A stretch of 64,000 nt of DNA from Verrucomicrobiota bacterium (lineage in GTDB: Bacteria; Verrucomicrobiota; Verrucomicrobiia; Limisphaerales; UBA1319): NCBI GenBank assembly GCA_022709905.1, contig JAKLHY010000023.1:1-64000 (forward strand). Direction: 5' to 3'. Below, piece by piece: positions 61,210-64,000 of the stretch (position 1 is the first letter of the stretch; every line of letters starts with the position of its first letter). A model generated the notes under the pieces. The model was not told the origin of the DNA and did no database searches. It saw only the letters and a program-made list of their open reading frames with translations. Made by a program: the position numbers and the translations under genes.

Positions 61210-63756
61210 ATGAACAGGACTTCTTTGAAACTTATGGGGGCTCTCCGCTGTTACATCCGTCCGGGCACTTTGTTTCTCATGGCGTGCGTGCTGGTTTTAC
61301 CGGTCGCCATGGCGGTGATCCCTGATCCCAACGAGATCGCTCTCAGCAGACAGTGGGCCGAATCATCTTTTGGGCCGGGCAACCCCACGGACCGCTCCCG
61401 TCTGGTGATTCTGAGGGAAGATGTCCCCGACGGCGTGTCCATCGGGCGATCGTGGCGCGGAACCCCCTTTCAGATTGGCGAGAAAACCTACTCCCATGGC
61501 CTGGCTTTTAATGCCAATAAACACTTGCGCATCATCCTGGACCGTCCGGCAGCTCGATTTGTCAGCGACATCGGGCTCGAGAACAACGACGACACGCGGC
61601 GCGGCGCCGAGGCAGGTCATGGTTCAGTGACCTTTCATGTTCGGACCCGAGATCAGGAAGTCCTGACATCTCCCCTCATGAAACTCAAAGACGCACCTCG
61701 GTCCATCAGCATACCGCTCGATGGAGCGAGGGAATTCGAGATTCGTGTTGACGACGGAGGGGATGGGCGGGGCTGGGATCAAGCCTTGTGGGGCGGAGCC
61801 GAGATCGAGATGCAGGACGGAATCCGATTGAGGCTTCAGGACCTGGCCTCGACGCTGTCGGCCGATGAAAATCCATCCCAGTTTTCTTTTGTTTTTGGAG
61901 GAAAACCGAGCGCCGAACTGTTGCCGCATTGGAAAAGAGAAGTCGCCCAGTCCAGATTGGACGGGATCGGCGACTCCCAGAAGGTCGTTTATCTGGATCC
62001 AGATTCCAAGATGGAGGTTCGTCTCGAGGCGACATGCTTTCAGGATTTTCCCGCTGTGGAATGGGTGGTCCGATTCAAGAACAACGGTGACAAAGACTCG
62101 CCTCTCCTCGAAAATATACAGGCCATGGACAGCGTGTTCAGGCTGTCCGGTCCTGGCGGAACCATCCTGCATTGGGCCAAAGGTGGTGTGGCGAGTTTCG
62201 ATGATTTTGCCCCTCAGATTGCCGAGCTCAAGCCCGGCGCCCGCTTAGCGTTGACACCCAAGGACGGACGATCCTCGAGCGAGATCCTGCCCTTTTTCAA
62301 CCTGGAAGGCTCTGGCTCAGGTGTGGTCCTGGCCATAGGCTGGAGCGGTCGATGGGCGGCAAAGTTCGAGGCGAAGAATCCAGGAGCGGTTCGCGTCAAC
62401 GCAGGCATGGCAACCACCCGCCTGGTGCTGCGTCCCGGAGAGGAAATTCGAACGCCCCGGATCTTGGCTCTGCGTTACGAGGGCAATCGGTGGCGGGGCC
62501 AGAACCTGCTGCGTCAGTTCATTCTGGCGCATCACCGTCCGAAAAAGAACGGCCAGCATCTTCAGGCCCCCATCACTTGCGGCAACTGGGGAAGCACCCC
62601 GGCCGCGGTTCACCTGGATAACATCCACAAGTTCATTCAACATCGTCTCCCCATTGATTATTACTGGATTGACGCCGGATGGTACGGCAAACCGATCCTC
62701 GAGAAAACCGAACAATGGGCCTCGTCGGTGGGTGACTGGCGAGTGAAAACCAATCTCTATCCGGAAGGCTTCAAGCCTCTCAGCACGCTCCTTCGCCAAG
62801 ATCATCGGGAATTGATGCTTTGGTTCGAACCCGAACGCGTTTTCAAGGGCACACCCTGGCACCAGGAACATGGGAAATGGCTGATTGATCTTGGCGGCGA
62901 CAACCTCCTCATGAACCTCGGCAATTCCAATGCCTGCCGATTTATCACCGATTTCATCGCCGGCCGGATTGATGAATTCGGCCTTGGCTGCTACCGGCAG
63001 GACTTCAATATGGACCCTGTCCCCTTCTGGCAAAAGGCCGATGCCCCGGATCGCCAGGGCATGGCCGAGATCCGCCATATTGAAGGCTTGTATGCCTTCT
63101 GGGACGGTCTGCTTGCCCGGCACCCGCATCTCATCATCGATAACTGCGCCTCGGGCGGACGACGCATCGACCTCGAAACCATCGGGCGCGCCACACCGTT
63201 CTGGCGGACGGACGGCCCGCGAGACGCCATCGCTCACCAGTGCCATAGTTACGGGCTTCTCGCCTGGGTGCCATTCAGCGCCATTAGCCAGGATCGTGAG
63301 GGCGACACCTACGAATTTCGAAGCAGCATGTGCAGCAGCCTTTGCATCAATTGGAACCATTCCGGTGACGGGCCCACCGGACCTCTTCCTGTGGACTTTC
63401 CTTTTGACTGGGCACGAAAAACCCTCGAACAATATCTCCGTATTCGCGACTTCTACTACGGCGACTACTATCCCCTGACCGGATATTCCCAGGCCACCGA
63501 CCAATGGATGGCCTATCAACTGAACCGATCCGATAACCGTCAGGGACTCGTGGTCGCCTTGCGCCGGCCCGAGAGCCCTTACGAAACCTGCCGTTTCCCA
63601 CTCCAAGGACTCGATGAAACGGCATCCTATGAAGTGACGAACCTCGATACCGGAACCCAGACGCGGCAAAGCGGTCGCGAGCTGGCAAGTCAGGGCCTGC
63701 CTGTGGCCATCGACTCCAAACCCGGTTCCGTTCTCCTGGTCTATCGGAAGTTATAG
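61210..63756 (+). CDS. Secreted alpha-galactosidase-type GH36 with N-terminal NPCBM domain
   Basis: About 848 residues. A signal peptide (FLMACVLVLPVAMA) is followed by an NPCBM-type carbohydrate-binding domain at about 55-200 (SIGRSWRGTPFQIGEKTYSH, IGLENNDDTRRGAEAGHGS). The GH36/melibiase barrel then follows (YYWIDAGWYG, LMLWFEPERV). D598 in CYRQDFNMD is the likely nucleophile and D668 in WRTDGPRDA the likely acid/base. It should release alpha-galactose (or a related alpha sugar) from oligosaccharides. Paired direct repeats upstream may regulate it. Confidence 0.92.
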   Translation: MNRTSLKLMGALRCYIRPGTLFLMACVLVLPVAMAVIPDPNEIALSRQWAESSFGPGNPTDRSRLVILREDVPDGVSIGRSWRGTPFQIGEKTYSHGLAFNANKHLRIILDRPAARFVSDIGLENNDDTRRGAEAGHGSVTFHVRTRDQEVLTSPLMKLKDAPRSISIPLDGAREFEIRVDDGGDGRGWDQALWGGAEIEMQDGIRLRLQDLASTLSADENPSQFSFVFGGKPSAELLPHWKREVAQSRLDGIGDSQKVVYLDPDSKMEVRLEATCFQDFPAVEWVVRFKNNGDKDSPLLENIQAMDSVFRLSGPGGTILHWAKGGVASFDDFAPQIAELKPGARLALTPKDGRSSSEILPFFNLEGSGSGVVLAIGWSGRWAAKFEAKNPGAVRVNAGMATTRLVLRPGEEIRTPRILALRYEGNRWRGQNLLRQFILAHHRPKKNGQHLQAPITCGNWGSTPAAVHLDNIHKFIQHRLPIDYYWIDAGWYGKPILEKTEQWASSVGDWRVKTNLYPEGFKPLSTLLRQDHRELMLWFEPERVFKGTPWHQEHGKWLIDLGGDNLLMNLGNSNACRFITDFIAGRIDEFGLGCYRQDFNMDPVPFWQKADAPDRQGMAEIRHIEGLYAFWDGLLARHPHLIIDNCASGGRRIDLETIGRATPFWRTDGPRDAIAHQCHSYGLLAWVPFSAISQDREGDTYEFRSSMCSSLCINWNHSGDGPTGPLPVDFPFDWARKTLEQYLRIRDFYYGDYYPLTGYSQATDQWMAYQLNRSDNRQGLVVALRRPESPYETCRFPLQGLDETASYEVTNLDTGTQTRQSGRELASQGLPVAIDSKPGSVLLVYRKL

Positions 63757-63828
63757 CGGGATCCCAAAAGACGCTTTGGCACTGCCGCTGGCCCTTCGGA
63801 CAGAGCCGCGCTACGGTTTGGGATCCGG
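63757..63828. terminator. Large inverted repeat between convergent genes
   Basis: CGGGATCCCAAA at 63757-63768 and TTTGGGATCCGG at 63817-63828 are inverted copies with 11 of 12 matching, separated by 48 bases. They span the convergent 3' ends and could form a bidirectional stem. The left arm lies directly after the GH36 stop, the right arm within the last codons of the minus-strand gene. Confidence 0.4.
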
Positions 63829-64000
63829 GCTAATCATGCGTAACCACATGCCTCCCGGCTGTTTCTTAAGGCGATCGAGTCCGCTTTGCCCCAGGGTTTG
63901 GACAATGGCCTTTTCGCTCTCCGCTCGCACGGCCTGCAGGGCGGCTTGACGCTGTTCGGTTGTTAACGTCGTGTCCTCGCGCAGTTTCCTGGCCGATTCC
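63811..64000 (-). CDS. C-terminal end of an uncharacterised protein (5' end outside window)
   Basis: On the minus strand an uninterrupted frame enters from the right edge and ends at TAG (63811-63813). It reads ESARKLREDTTLTTEQRQAA and continues LQAVRAESEKAIVQTLGQ, ending GGMWLRMISPDPKP. The pattern L-x-x-D-x-x-L-T-x-E-Q-x-x-A-L-x-A-x-x-A-E recurs in uncharacterised verrucomicrobial proteins, as far as I recall. Function is unknown. It is convergent with the GH36 gene. Confidence 0.7.
   Translation of the reverse strand, partial: ESARKLREDTTLTTEQRQAALQAVRAESEKAIVQTLGQSGLDRLKKQPGGMWLRMISPDPKP

Noticed and set aside
1..64000. CRISPR arrays, tRNA or rRNA genes
   Set aside because: No regularly spaced direct repeats and no cloverleaf or rRNA-like sequence were found by reading; a covariance search was not possible.

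Overview
The window looks like chromosomal DNA of a GC-rich Gram-negative bacterium. The best guess is Verrucomicrobiota (Pedosphaera/Limisphaerales-like). The reasons are an LpxA lipid A acyltransferase, an insert-bearing 587-residue IspG next to RseP, a deoxyhypusine-synthase-like/decarboxylase pair, a pseudopilin with a FTLIELLVV leader, many secreted sugar-active enzymes and few obvious Shine-Dalgarno sites. This placement is inference; there is no rRNA gene to confirm it. No rRNA, tRNA or CRISPR array was found.

Layout. 0-0.7 kb: 3' end of a group II intron (maturase C-terminus plus domain V). 0.8-7.4 kb: a lipoprotein, a secreted GH-A-type glycosidase, a FmdB zinc ribbon, an ABM monooxygenase, an SMP-30 lactonase, a Tat-exported oxidoreductase-like protein and a phosphotransfer/receiver protein. 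7.8-13.8 kb: a compact sufB-C-D-U-T-S iron-sulfur cluster operon. 13.9-16.4 kb: a polyamine-type pair (deoxyhypusine-synthase-like enzyme and PLP decarboxylase). 16.5-17.9 kb: an AbrB/VapC toxin-antitoxin module with a palindrome at its start, then a dead REP-associated transposase still carrying its terminal inverted repeats. 18-25.5 kb: a two-gene ABC exporter, a metallo-beta-lactamase-fold enzyme, a Card1-like (CARF-like plus PD-(D/E)xK) protein, TatD, LpxA and an ECF sigma factor. 25.6-31.3 kb: a PQQ-type propeller protein, a pseudopilin, rseP and ispG (translationally coupled). 31.3-33.1 kb: decayed DNA, then an Rrf2 regulator with a cupin and a clear promoter. 33.3-39.6 kb: zinc ribbon, membrane-tethered P-loop ATPase, GH95-like enzyme with an inserted lectin-like domain, and an RmlD-like reductase. 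39.7-44.4 kb: a coupled three-gene unit (membrane/TPR protein, haem-c/PD40 protein, tandem RidA protein). 44.6-50 kb: a propeller-phosphoesterase lipoprotein and a SWIM-SNF2 helicase. 50.2-53.2 kb: a corrinoid methyl-transfer operon ending in a DUF1638-GAF fusion. 53.4-56.7 kb: purS-purQ-purL. 57-64 kb: GH78 rhamnosidase, a GlmS-like SIS protein, a GH36 galactosidase and the tail of a hypothetical protein.

The theme is a heterotrophic polysaccharide degrader carrying core functions (Fe-S assembly, isoprenoid, purine, lipid A) among accessory genes. The most unusual items are the Card1-like nuclease without any CRISPR neighbour, the DUF1638-GAF-CxxC fusion in a corrinoid operon that has no substrate methyltransferase, the coupled membrane/haem-c/RidA operon, the dead transposase with intact ends, and a 51-base structured repeat present twice 36 kb apart.
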